This document shows positions 54,434 to 62,352 of a stretch of 64,000 nt of DNA, one piece after another. Every line of letters begins with the position of its first letter. The first letter of the stretch is position 1. The translations under genes were made by a program, and so were the position numbers. The stretch spans positions 310,001 to 374,000 of the forward strand of contig NZ_JAMBOE010000003.1 of assembly GCF_023715465.1 (NCBI RefSeq), given 5' to 3'. The notes under the pieces were generated by a model. That model was not told where the DNA came from and searched no databases. It saw nothing but the letters and a program-made list of their open reading frames with translations. Origin of the DNA: Paenibacillus macerans (GTDB lineage Bacteria > Bacillota > Bacilli > Paenibacillales > Paenibacillaceae).

Positions 54434-55243
54434 ATGGAATTAAATGCGGCTCAAGTTCAGCGGGCTTTACTTCTGGCCGCGGTCTGCAGTCAGACCTACG
54501 CGCAATTTTCGAACGAAGACGGATCGTTTGTCCTCCCGCCCGGTTATTCGCTTTTCGATACGATCGAAGCCAAATCCTTAATCGGCGTTTGGGAACGGTT
54601 TGGGTTTATCCTGCAATCCCCGGAGGAAATCGTGATCGCTTTTCGCGGCACCAGTTCAGCCACCAACTGGATTGCCGACGCCATCGCCTCGCAAAAAAGC
54701 TGCGGATATATTAAAGAAACCGCCCTTACACACCGCGGCTTCACCGCCATCTACGCTTCGGCCCGGAAGCAAATCTTATCCGCCCTGCGCCGCTTGCCGC
54801 AGGACAAGGCCCTTTACGTTACCGGCCATAGTCTGGGCGCAGCCCTGGCTACCCTATGCGCCGTCGATATTGCGGCCAACACCGCGTGTACCCCCATTCT
54901 GTTTACGTTCGCTTCGCCCCGCGTCGGCGATCCCGATTTTGCCAAAGCTTTTGCCAAATACGTACCCAACAGTTACCGGATCGCCAACCTGTTCGACGTC
55001 GTAACCCATGCACCGCCTTATATCTACAAGCTGCCGAAACGGGAAAAAACGTACTATTACCGCCACGTCCCGGTCTCCTACCCGCTGAATTTCCAAAACG
55101 GCTCCGTACCCGCCAATCACGTCATCGATAGTTACTTTGCCGAACTGGCCAAACTGGATGCGGATTACGCCGAGCAGTTGTCTGCGGCAAGCCTGGGGCT
55201 CTGCCCGGTATTCTCTCGTCTATCGTCAAATTCATTTGTTTAA
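54434..55243 (+). CDS. Class 3 lipase-like alpha/beta hydrolase
   Basis: The protein has 269 residues from the ATG at 54434 (AAAAAGGGGGGATTAG before it; earlier in-frame starts would extend over the promoter). The lipase_3 fold shows VIAFRGTSSATNWIADA, the nucleophile S133 in VTGHSLGAALATL, D188 in NLFDVVTHAPP and H229 in ANHVIDSYF, a complete Ser-Asp-His triad. No signal peptide, so it is intracellular or non-classically located. It is divergent from znuCBA. A repeat A copy follows its stop. Confidence 0.88.
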   Translation: MELNAAQVQRALLLAAVCSQTYAQFSNEDGSFVLPPGYSLFDTIEAKSLIGVWERFGFILQSPEEIVIAFRGTSSATNWIADAIASQKSCGYIKETALTHRGFTAIYASARKQILSALRRLPQDKALYVTGHSLGAALATLCAVDIAANTACTPILFTFASPRVGDPDFAKAFAKYVPNSYRIANLFDVVTHAPPYIYKLPKREKTYYYRHVPVSYPLNFQNGSVPANHVIDSYFAELAKLDADYAEQLSAASLGLCPVFSRLSSNSFV

Positions 55244-55264
55244 GAACGACAATAGGGGACCCAC

Positions 55265-55513
55265 CTCCAGCGAAAAACATAAGGGCATAAAAGAGCGCTA
55301 TTCCGGCGATATCCGTCCGTTTGGGAGAATAGGGGAATTTTATGCCGCTATTTTCTCGGATCGCAGGGAGATGACCGCGTTATGGTCATTCAGTAGGAAA
55401 TAAGTACAAAAAAATCCTCTAACGAGGATCAACATACCTGGCTCCGGATAATAAGAACATAAAGTTCCGCTATTTTGAAGGCCAACGATTGGTCGTTACG
55501 GCAGCCGGCTGTC
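55265..55513. repeat. Dispersed intergenic repeat A, copy 2
   Basis: About 249 bp colinear with 15880-16153, with the same ends (CTCCAGCGAAAAACATAAGG; GCAGCCGGCTGTC) and the same internal blocks, mostly 75-90% alike by eye. Here it is not followed by repeat B. With the operator at 55569 it fills the 370-bp gap between lipase and MFS genes. Confidence 0.8.
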
Positions 55514-55568
55514 AAGGACCGTTTCGAGGTACGCCATGGTTTACAACCCGCTTATTTTCCGCTAATAT

Positions 55569-55604
55569 GGTTTACATCATGTAATTAGTTACAATGTGTA
55601 AACC
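55569..55604. promoter_or_regulatory. Long operator palindrome upstream of the MFS/TetR pair
   Basis: Outer arms GGTTTACA/TGTAAACC and inner arms TGTAA/TTACA around TTAG, 36 bp in all, ending directly before the AAGGAG ribosome site of the MFS gene. A further GGTTTACAA half-site lies at about 55538. The TetR protein encoded behind the exporter is the likely ligand-responsive repressor. Confidence 0.75.
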
Positions 55605-55615
55605 AAGGAGAGACT

Positions 55616-56824
55616 ATGATGATCCGCCATTTATCCAAATCTGCCAAGTTTCCGCTTTACATTCTGATGCTGAATTTGTTTATCGCCTTGTTGGGGCAAG
55701 GCATGGTCATCCCCATCCTGCCTGACTATCTCAAACAATTTCATGCGGCGGGAACGGCGGCTGGTTACCTTGTGGCCGCATTTGGAGCGGCACAGTTTCT
55801 TTTCTCGCCGATCGGCGGGCAGTTGTCCGATAAATGGGGCCGCAAAAAGTTGATTATGTCCGGCCTTTTTTTAACCGTTCTGTCCGATCTGCTGTTCGCC
55901 GCATCCACGACACTGCCGCTGCTGTATTTCGCACGGTTTATCGGAGGCATTGGACTGGGCTTGATGGTTCCTTCCAACATGGCTTATGTCGCGGATATCA
56001 CAACACCCGAAACGCGGGCGAAAGGGATGGGCTACTTGGGCGCCGCCATGAATCTGGGCATGGTGCTGGGCCCCGGACTAGGCGGCATCATTGCTGAATT
56101 GGGCATACGGGTTCCCTATTATTTCGCGGCCGGGCTGGGTCTTATAGCGACGCTGCTGACGATCTTCTTGCCGGAGACTTTGACGCGTGAACAAAGGCAA
56201 TTGCACAGCAAACAGACCACTCGTGAACCGATCGCCCGGCAAATTTTGAATTCGTTTCGGACGCCCTATTTTCGCTATCTTCTGCTTATCCTGGTCATGA
56301 CGTTTGGGTTGGTGAACTATGAAACGGTCTATGCCCTTTTTGTGGAACAGAAGTATGACTTAAACGCCGGCAAAATCTCCATCATCATTACGGTAGGCGC
56401 CGTTATAGGCATTATTGTGCAGGTCTGGCTGCTGGATTGGATCATCAAGCGGCTGGGGGAGATGAAGCTTATCCGGTTGTCTTTGATTATGACGGGCATA
56501 GCTCTCCTGATGATGCTGATCAAGATCAATTTAGGATATCTTTTGGCCGTGTCCGCCCTGTTTTTTGCCTTTAATGCCTTCTTAAGGCCGACGGTCAGTT
56601 CGCTGATCGCTAACGCGGCCGGCGACCGGCAAGGCTACGCTTCGGGACTGAACACCACTTATACGAGCATGGGAAATATCCTCGGCCCGATGATCGCCGG
56701 GGGGCTGTTTGACAAACATATTGATTTACCCTATATTTTGGGTGCAATCATTCTGCTGGCTACCCTGTTCTTGACGGTGGACAGCCAAAAATCGAAGAAA
56801 GAGCGGATCGCTGTCCATGATTGA
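55616..56824 (+). CDS. MFS drug exporter, DHA1/NorA-TetA like
   Basis: The 402-residue protein has 12 segments. Early stretch NLFIALLGQGMVIPILPDYLKQF, motif A GGQLSDKWGRKKLI, and motif C in GAAMNLGMVLGPGLGGIIAELG, the antiporter signature. It pumps a hydrophobic or cationic drug outward against protons. A start at the first of two ATGs follows AAGGAGAGACT. The stop overlaps the TetR start by 8 bp, so exporter and repressor are co-expressed. Confidence 0.92.
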   Translation: MMIRHLSKSAKFPLYILMLNLFIALLGQGMVIPILPDYLKQFHAAGTAAGYLVAAFGAAQFLFSPIGGQLSDKWGRKKLIMSGLFLTVLSDLLFAASTTLPLLYFARFIGGIGLGLMVPSNMAYVADITTPETRAKGMGYLGAAMNLGMVLGPGLGGIIAELGIRVPYYFAAGLGLIATLLTIFLPETLTREQRQLHSKQTTREPIARQILNSFRTPYFRYLLLILVMTFGLVNYETVYALFVEQKYDLNAGKISIIITVGAVIGIIVQVWLLDWIIKRLGEMKLIRLSLIMTGIALLMMLIKINLGYLLAVSALFFAFNAFLRPTVSSLIANAAGDRQGYASGLNTTYTSMGNILGPMIAGGLFDKHIDLPYILGAIILLATLFLTVDSQKSKKERIAVHD

Positions 56825-57449
56825 GAACTGGCACCAAAACCTGAAGAACAAAAACCGGGAAGAGTTGATCGCGGCCGGCAAGGAGCTTTTTATGAAGCAA
56901 AGCTTCCTCATTGTCAACATTAAGGACGTGTGTGGCAGGGCCGGGGTCAGCCGGGTCACTTTCTATAAACATTTCCAATCGCTGGACGAACTGATCTTTG
57001 AAGTCCAGATGGAACTGTTGGAGAGCATGGCCGAATTTGTGGTAAGAACAGCAGCGGGCGCAATAAACGGCAAGGAAAAGCTCCGCTCCATGCTGGACGC
57101 CTGGATGGATTTTGCCTGGCAGCATCCCGAATATATCAAGTTTATCCTGCTGTTTGACCTGCACTATGAAGCTTATGAATCAAACCAGGAGCTTAAGGAA
57201 CGTTATGAACGCTTTATTCATGAGAAGAAAGAACAGCATTTTCTCATCGCGGCTCTTGAAGCCGGGAAAAAAGATGGCTCCCTAAAACCCGAGCTTGAAG
57301 CTTTGGAAACCGCTCAGTTCATCTTCACCTCCATGATGGGACTGCTGCAAAAACTGAGCCTGGCTCCCATGAGTCAATGGGGCCTTATTCCCAAGCGGTT
57401 TGCGGAAATGCTGATCCAACATGTAAGTGCCGCCCCGGCCTCCGGGTAG
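56817..57449 (+). CDS. TetR-family repressor of the adjacent exporter
   Basis: The protein has 210 residues. HTH (about 15-62): LIAAGKELFMKQSFLIVNIKDVCGRAGVSRVTFYKHFQSLDELIF. The C-terminal helical ligand pocket is rich in aromatic residues (YIKFILLFDLHYEAYESNQ). It is translationally coupled to the MFS gene, and the 36-bp palindrome upstream of that gene is the probable operator. It thus forms an autoregulated efflux unit. Confidence 0.9.
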   Translation: MIENWHQNLKNKNREELIAAGKELFMKQSFLIVNIKDVCGRAGVSRVTFYKHFQSLDELIFEVQMELLESMAEFVVRTAAGAINGKEKLRSMLDAWMDFAWQHPEYIKFILLFDLHYEAYESNQELKERYERFIHEKKEQHFLIAALEAGKKDGSLKPELEALETAQFIFTSMMGLLQKLSLAPMSQWGLIPKRFAEMLIQHVSAAPASG

Positions 57450-57452
57450 AGA

Positions 57453-57472
57453 GGCCACCCAAACTGGTGGCC
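57453..57472 (+). terminator. Short hairpin after the TetR gene
   Basis: GGCCACC/GGTGGCC stem with a six-base loop just after the stop codon, but followed by a C-run rather than T. It may be a weak or rho-assisted terminator. Confidence 0.35.
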
Positions 57473-57633
57473 CCCCCAGAACCCGATTAAATCAGCCACT
57501 CTCCATTAAGGTGTTTGTACAACTCTATGGTAACCGGAGCCGCCTTTTTTTGTAAATTATATCGCCAAAACGTGATGTCCAAGTTAAAATAAGGTAATTC
57601 GAAAAACAGGCTTAAAACCAGGGAGGTATGGGA

Positions 57634-58203
57634 ATGGTGCAGGATCATTTAATCCGCATCGAAGGAAAGGCCATTGAGCTGCGTTATCCGCGCGTCACGG
57701 ATTTGGACGCCTATTTTTCCTTTTTGCAGGATGCTGAGATGCTCCGCCTGACGGGGAGCCAGGGGGATTTTACCCAGGAAAGCACGGAAATGTGGCTGCA
57801 AAAGATCAGCCAGGCAAATGAGGACCGGTTCGACTTGATGATCGTAGCGAAGGAATCGGGCGGATTGATCGGCGAAGTCGTCTTGAACGAGATCGATCCC
57901 GTTAACCGGAGCGCAAACATCCGGATCGGGATCAAAGGTACGGAGCATCGCGGCAAGGGGTACGGGACGGAAGCGATGATGCTTATGCTGCGGTACGGGT
58001 TCGAGGTTTTGCGGCTGCACCGGATTCATTTGGGGGTCTACTCGTTTAATCCGCGCGCGATCCATGTTTATGAGAAAATCGGCTTCCGGCGGGAAGGAGT
58101 GCTGCGCGACGAGTTGTATCTGGACGGCGAATTCCACGATTTGATTCTGATGTCGATGCTGGAGGACGAATTTCGCGCTCTGCATTCCCAAGAAGGTGCA
58201 TAA
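57634..58203 (+). CDS. GNAT-family N-acetyltransferase, RimJ/RimL-like
   Basis: The protein has 189 residues from the ATG at 57634 (AGGGAGGT seven bases before; the ATG at 57628 is too close). The acetyl-CoA loop is in IGIKGTEHRGKGYGTEAMMLMLRYGFEVL, and the C-terminal LGVYSFNPRAIHVYEKIGFRREGVLRDELYLDGEFHDLILMSML is typical of acetyltransferase_3. The target (amine, protein N-terminus or antibiotic) is unknown. Single gene. Confidence 0.9.
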   Translation: MVQDHLIRIEGKAIELRYPRVTDLDAYFSFLQDAEMLRLTGSQGDFTQESTEMWLQKISQANEDRFDLMIVAKESGGLIGEVVLNEIDPVNRSANIRIGIKGTEHRGKGYGTEAMMLMLRYGFEVLRLHRIHLGVYSFNPRAIHVYEKIGFRREGVLRDELYLDGEFHDLILMSMLEDEFRALHSQEGA

Positions 58204-58224
58204 CGGCGCCTAACATCTAAAAAA

Positions 58225-58260
58225 AGGCGATTGGGCCGATATATCCGGCACCAATCGCCT
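58225..58260 (-). terminator. Rho-independent terminator, leftward
   Basis: Stem AGGCGATTGG/CCAATCGCCT with an inner CCG/CGG pair, followed on the minus strand by seven U. It begins seven bases after the stop of the 42-codon frame at 58267-58395. Confidence 0.8.
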
Positions 58261-58266
58261 CCCACT

Positions 58267-58395
58267 TTAACCCATACGGTATTTGCGATGCCCTAAGGCT
58301 TGCTGCACAAGCAAATTTACGGGCCATTTCATGTTAAATATCATTTTACAAAGCTTGTTTTCTTCATGATTAATCCCTTCCCCTTCCTCTCCCAT
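58267..58395 (-). CDS. Small 42-residue protein, candidate gene
   Basis: An ATG-started frame with a hydrophilic Glu-rich N-terminus (MGEEGEGINHEENKL) and an amphipathic C-terminal part (CKMIFNMKWPVNLLVQQALGHRKYRMG). It lies between two leftward terminators, its stop being seven bases from the second. This spacing suggests its own transcription unit. The start is uncertain: GAAGGGGAAGGG, the best ribosome-like sequence, lies inside the frame. No family recognised. Confidence 0.45.
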   Translation of the reverse strand: MGEEGEGINHEENKLCKMIFNMKWPVNLLVQQALGHRKYRMG

Positions 58396-58411
58396 AATTC
58401 GACAATTTTGC

Positions 58412-58464
58412 AACAAAAAAAAGCACACCGCCACAACGCCCCTTAGGCGCCAGCAAATGTGCTT
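58412..58464 (-). terminator. Terminator after the kinase-like gene
   Basis: Stem AAGCACA/TGTGCTT (58421-58427, 58458-58464) with an inner GGCGCC-containing pairing and an eight-base T-rich run on the minus strand. It is 68 bp downstream of the phosphotransferase-like gene. Confidence 0.7.
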
Positions 58465-58531
58465 CACTTTTTCGTTTATTTTAGCATGGGAAAGCAATGT
58501 TGTTTTCGCGAAAAACCATTCCCCGTTTCAA

Positions 58532-59476
58532 TCAGCCGCTAATTTCATTCAATTCCTTGTTCAAATGACGGATTGTTGCGGCACGTTCCTGTTCCTCCTG
58601 CCGATCAAACATGAGCTGCTCCATAAATTCCCAAATATCCTCCAATTTGCGTCTGGCCCGATAAAATTGCAGCACAGCGGGGTTGATGGCAAAATCGTTA
58701 TGGACTTCACGATAGACGGAAACAAAATGATCATAATAAGGCTCGTCAAACCAAAACATCAAATCGGCTTCCACAGGCGCCAGTTTTAGTCCTTCCCAGT
58801 CAATCAACATTAGCTTCCCGTCGGATTGCATCAGATTCCAGGGGTGAAGATCGGTATGGCACAGGGCCATTTTTAGACTCCTCTTCCTTAAATCGGCGGA
58901 CAACTCCTCTACGGAATTCGTTAGCCTCTTGAGTTGTTCCAAGCGAGGGCTTATCAATTCCGCCAAGTCATGAGGAAGCACATTGACCTCCCGAGCCATC
59001 GCCATCCTCAGCTGTGCCAAAAACGGAGCGAAAAAATCCTCTTTAATAGCCGTTGTATCCATCGGGATTTCTTCTCCATGTAAATGAAGCGCCGCTACCA
59101 TGTTTGCAAGCTCGCCAACCTGATTCGCGGTTAACCCTTTATCGCCGATCGTTTCCCCTTCGATATATTCGTATAATAAATAGATTCCTTCGTCATCTTC
59201 ACATTTGTAGGCGCCGGTTTGGGTTAGCACGGGAACGGGAAGCCTGCCTTTCAAGCGGCTATGTTCCATAAGCCAAATCGTAATCGGCACATAATGATCA
59301 ATGAGAGCGGTCCATTTTGGGGTCGACGCCCGGCTTTTTTCATAAACCTTTAGGAAGAAGGAGCTCTCGTGGCTGTATACTTTAAAAGCAAGCGCCGCCC
59401 AACCGCCCTGTTGCGGTAAAATATTGGTAACTTCCAGATCGTAGTGCTCTTTCAAAAGGTTTGTGATCTTGTCCAT
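58532..59476 (-). CDS. Aminoglycoside phosphotransferase/choline kinase-like protein
   Basis: The protein has 314 residues from the ATG at 59476 (GGGGGAACCT before it; a TTG at 59488 overlaps that site). Kinase-fold motifs: FFLKVYEKS (ATP-binding Lys), catalytic loop LCHTDLHPWNLM (HxDxxxxN) and metal Asp in MLIDWEGL. Similar to spore-coat CotS/YcbJ-type and macrolide/hydroxyurea kinases; the substrate is unknown. Single gene. Confidence 0.88.
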   Translation of the reverse strand: MDKITNLLKEHYDLEVTNILPQQGGWAALAFKVYSHESSFFLKVYEKSRASTPKWTALIDHYVPITIWLMEHSRLKGRLPVPVLTQTGAYKCEDDEGIYLLYEYIEGETIGDKGLTANQVGELANMVAALHLHGEEIPMDTTAIKEDFFAPFLAQLRMAMAREVNVLPHDLAELISPRLEQLKRLTNSVEELSADLRKRSLKMALCHTDLHPWNLMQSDGKLMLIDWEGLKLAPVEADLMFWFDEPYYDHFVSVYREVHNDFAINPAVLQFYRARRKLEDIWEFMEQLMFDRQEEQERAATIRHLNKELNEISG

Positions 59477-59569
59477 AGGTTCCCCCAAAATTCCATCGGA
59501 TTTTTCATCAGAAAATGATTCAGTTATACTTTAAACCACTTCACGGATAAAGTCTCCTTTTTCTTACGA

Positions 59570-59950
59570 TTAATCTGGTCTAATTAAAGTGTCTAGTATA
59601 TCGCGCAGTTCTGATTTGCCGAATGGTTTTAATAAACAGTCTGTAACCTTAAGCCTCATTGCTTTTCTCAAATGACTTAGGCAGTAATTATTTTTATCTG
59701 TTATTGCAATCCATCTAGTGTCCGGAAACCTGTAACCATAATTCTCAATGAATGTAAGTCCATCCATTCTAGGCATGGTGATATCTATAAATACTATATC
59801 CATATGATCCCATTCCATCATAATAAGAGCCTCCTCGGTTGAAGCAGCCTCAAACACATTATGCTCTGAAAAGGTATTTGCAACTATGCGCTTGATGCTT
59901 TTCCTCATAACGGCCTCATTATCAATAATTAGAATATTCATTGTCATCAT
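59570..59950 (-). CDS. Stand-alone response-regulator receiver domain
   Basis: A single CheY/Spo0F-like domain of about 126 residues: acidic pair IIDNEAV, phospho-acceptor Asp in VFIDITMPRMDG, Thr in WIAITDK and the conserved Lys in LLKPFGKSEL. No output domain and no kinase gene nearby. The start could be a GTG at 59962, ATG at 59950 or ATG at 59941; the middle one is taken because AAAGGT lies just before. Partner unknown. Confidence 0.87.
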   Translation of the reverse strand: MMTMNILIIDNEAVMRKSIKRIVANTFSEHNVFEAASTEEALIMMEWDHMDIVFIDITMPRMDGLTFIENYGYRFPDTRWIAITDKNNYCLSHLRKAMRLKVTDCLLKPFGKSELRDILDTLIRPD

Positions 59951-59970
59951 CTTACCTTTCACCCCCTATT

Positions 59971-59997
59971 AAAAAAAACGACAGCCAAGACGTTGTC
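59971..59997 (-). terminator. Weak terminator after the acetyltransferase gene
   Basis: GACA-containing short stem (GACA/TGTC with partial inner pairing) followed by eight U on the minus strand, between the sugar acetyltransferase stop and the receiver gene start. Confidence 0.4.
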
Positions 59998-60055
59998 ATC
60001 GTAACAGTCTCAGACTATCGTATTTCATGAAGTGGGTTATTCCGAATTTTGCGGT

Positions 60056-60679
60056 CTATCCATTTGGAAGATAGTCCTCGACATCAAATTCTCTATCTTT
60101 AAAATAATATTTTCGATCCTCTTCCGTGATTTCCCGGACCACCTTGCATGGACTTCCTACGGCAATCACATTATCCGGAATATTTTTCGTCACCACACTG
60201 CCTGCTCCGATCACAACGTTATTCCCTATCGTAACACCAGGATTGACGACAACATTGCCGCCGATCCATACATTATCTCCGATGGTAATGACGATTCCGT
60301 ACTCGTACCCTGAATTTCTGGAGTCCGGATGAAGCGGATGGCCGGCAGTATAAAGCGATACATTGGGAGCAAACATCACATTATCGCCAATAACCACCTT
60401 GCCCACATCGAGAATAATACAATTGAAATTGGCAAAAAAATTGTTGCCCACCTCGATATTTTTTCCGTAATCACAATGAAAAGGCGGTTCAATATGCACA
60501 TTTGCGCCTGCTTTTCCAAGAATACTCCGGATCATCTCATCCATTTTTGCCTCTTCGTCCGGGCGCATTAAATTATACGCATGAACCTTAACCTTGTTCT
60601 CTATCCTTTCTTCAGGCAATCCATCCAACCAAGCTTTATAAGGCAGTCCGGCAAGCATTCTTTCTTTTTGGTTCATCAT
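60056..60679 (-). CDS. Maltose/galactoside O-acetyltransferase-like (hexapeptide repeat)
   Basis: The protein has 207 residues. Mac domain at the N-terminus (KERMLAGLPYKAWLDGLPEERIENKVKVHAYN). The left-handed beta-helix of hexapeptide repeats (GKNIEVGNNFFANFNCIILDVGKVVIGDNVMFAPNVSLYTAG) has the catalytic His in TAGHPLHP, then VTIGNNVVIGAGSVVTKNIP. It acetylates a sugar hydroxyl with acetyl-CoA as detoxification or tailoring. Single gene. The promoter side contains TTTATAAAGTG, similar to the palindrome before the MFS gene at 62.2 kb. Confidence 0.93.
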   Translation of the reverse strand: MMNQKERMLAGLPYKAWLDGLPEERIENKVKVHAYNLMRPDEEAKMDEMIRSILGKAGANVHIEPPFHCDYGKNIEVGNNFFANFNCIILDVGKVVIGDNVMFAPNVSLYTAGHPLHPDSRNSGYEYGIVITIGDNVWIGGNVVVNPGVTIGNNVVIGAGSVVTKNIPDNVIAVGSPCKVVREITEEDRKYYFKDREFDVEDYLPNG

Positions 60680-60855
60680 CCATTCAATCCTTTCGTTAGA
60701 TCCATCAGCTTCTATATCGTCAATAACACGCTTAAAAAGTTAATACAACCCCTTTATAATGTTGATTTATAAAGTGTCCGCACCAATCATGTGATAACCT
60801 GTCTAATACAATAGAAGCATAAACGTTGTAACGCGTTACATGTCAAGGTTTAATT

Positions 60856-60975
60856 TTATTCAAATAGATCCTCAATGGAACGAACCGGTTTCACCTCCAT
60901 GGGCTGTTTCGACATCGCTAGACACGCATAGGTTCCTGCCCATATGACGGCACACAAGATAATGTATGAAAGCAT
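60856..60975 (-). CDS. Very small (39-residue) membrane protein, candidate gene
   Basis: The ATG starts one base after the MFS stop, with GCGAGGATTTAGG as ribosome site, so it would be translated by reinitiation. The peptide has one clear membrane helix (MLSYIILCAVIWAGTYACLAM), then a polar tail KQPMEVKPVRSIEDLFE. Size, topology and tight coupling suggest an accessory peptide of the transporter. No family recognised. Confidence 0.55.
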   Translation of the reverse strand: MLSYIILCAVIWAGTYACLAMSKQPMEVKPVRSIEDLFE

Positions 60976-60976
60976 C

Positions 60977-62197
60977 CTAAATCCTCGCTTTCTCTTGTTT
61001 GCTTAAAATGCGGTTTATTTTCTCCGCGCTCATCATCATGAAGACAAGAAAAGCAAGCACAACAAACGGGAACAAGGTTATGTTCGTCTGTGTCGCGATG
61101 ATTCCAAAAAGCGGCGGAAGAAATGTGGTTCCCGTATATGCGGCCGCCATCTGATACCCCATCAGCCTTGCCGAATTTTCTCTCCCAAACCGGGCCGGCG
61201 TTTCATGCAGAAGCCCAGGATAGATAGGGGCAAGCCCGAGTCCAATCAGAATGAATCCAAACAAGGTAAGCAGGATCGGCAACGGAAGCAAAAGGATGAT
61301 CCCGCCGGCAATGGCAACAATCTGACCGCACCGGATTAACACACGATTATGGACTTTCAGCGTAATAAAACCGGTAACCAGCCTTCCGATCGTAATTCCC
61401 CCATAGTATAAAGAGATCCAGCCGGCAGCCGTCTCCGCCGCAATATTTCTCGCACCAACCAGGTAGGTGGCTCCCCATAGACCCACCGTGGCTTCAACCC
61501 CGCAATAGAACAAAAAGGCGATAAGGGAATGTTTGACGCCTTTGATGCGGAGGACATTGGCTTTGGAACTTCCCTCTGGCTGTAACACCCCGGATTCATC
61601 CTGGTCGTGATGCACTTCGTTTTGGGAACGTTCTAGCTCACGGCTCGCAGCGACTCGTTTCCATAGGGGGAGCGTAACAAACAAAATAATGACGAGTGCG
61701 AGCTGTATCATTGATATTGCAGCATACCCCCCTCTCCAGGAGTTATGGCCGGCAATATAGGAGGACATAATAATCGGTCCCATGGTCGCCCCTACACCCC
61801 AAAAACAGTGCAACCAGCTCATATGATAGGCATTATAATTTTCAGCTACATAATGATTCAGCGCCGCATCAACGGCACCCGCGCCAAGACCAAGTGGAAT
61901 AGCCAAAAGAACAAGCCAGATCATCGTGGGGGCCACAGAGAATCCAAGCAGCGCACCGGCAGTCAGACAACAACTGATCAGGGTAACTTTGCCCGTCCCC
62001 AAGCGCTGAATCATACTCCCGCTAGCCAAACTGGATACGATGGTCCCACCCGCTACAACCATGGACAAGATCCCGGCGGAGCCAACTGAAGCACCGATAT
62101 CGGGCCACATCACGGGCCAGGCCGATCCCAGCAAAGAATCCGGAAGCCCCAGGCTAATAAATGCCAGATATATAATAATCAAAAACCAGGTTGCCAT
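60977..62197 (-). CDS. MFS transporter, FucP/YfkF-like sugar permease group
   Basis: The 406-residue protein has 12 segments. N-terminal IIIYLAFISLGLPDSLLGSAWPVMWPDIG, then GAVDAALNHYVAENYNAYHMSWLHCFWGVGATMGPIIMS, and C-terminal LGLAPIYPGLLHETPARFGRENSARLMGYQMAAAYTGTTFLPPLFG, features of the FucP-like/BsrA-type subgroup. It may import a sugar or export a metabolite. It is preceded by a ROK regulator on the same strand, separated by a terminator and an ACTTTATAAAGT palindrome. Followed by a 39-residue membrane peptide. Confidence 0.88.
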   Translation of the reverse strand: MATWFLIIIYLAFISLGLPDSLLGSAWPVMWPDIGASVGSAGILSMVVAGGTIVSSLASGSMIQRLGTGKVTLISCCLTAGALLGFSVAPTMIWLVLLAIPLGLGAGAVDAALNHYVAENYNAYHMSWLHCFWGVGATMGPIIMSSYIAGHNSWRGGYAAISMIQLALVIILFVTLPLWKRVAASRELERSQNEVHHDQDESGVLQPEGSSKANVLRIKGVKHSLIAFLFYCGVEATVGLWGATYLVGARNIAAETAAGWISLYYGGITIGRLVTGFITLKVHNRVLIRCGQIVAIAGGIILLLPLPILLTLFGFILIGLGLAPIYPGLLHETPARFGRENSARLMGYQMAAAYTGTTFLPPLFGIIATQTNITLFPFVVLAFLVFMMMSAEKINRILSKQEKARI

Positions 62198-62243
62198 AGC
62201 ACATCCCCTTCCATAGTGAATAAAAAAGCACCATACTTAAACT

Positions 62244-62255
62244 ACTTTATAAAGT
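62244..62255. promoter_or_regulatory. Palindrome in the MFS promoter region
   Basis: Perfect 12-bp ACTTTATAAAGT, about 47 bp before the MFS ATG. A similar ACTTTATAAATC occurs (inverted) before the sugar acetyltransferase gene near 60774. Candidate operator for the ROK protein encoded upstream. Confidence 0.4.
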
Positions 62256-62321
62256 TCATTTATTTAATATGCATTAGCAGTTCTCTTTTGTCAATACATG
62301 GAGCTCAAGCAGCAAAAAGAA

Positions 62322-62347
62322 AACCCCATGATTCCGATCAAGGGGTT
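62322..62347 (-). terminator. Terminator of the ROK gene
   Basis: AACCCC/GGGGTT stem with inner TGAT/ATCA pairing, then TTTCTTTTTG on the minus strand, six bases after the ROK stop. Confidence 0.75.
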
Positions 62348-62352
62348 CCAAG

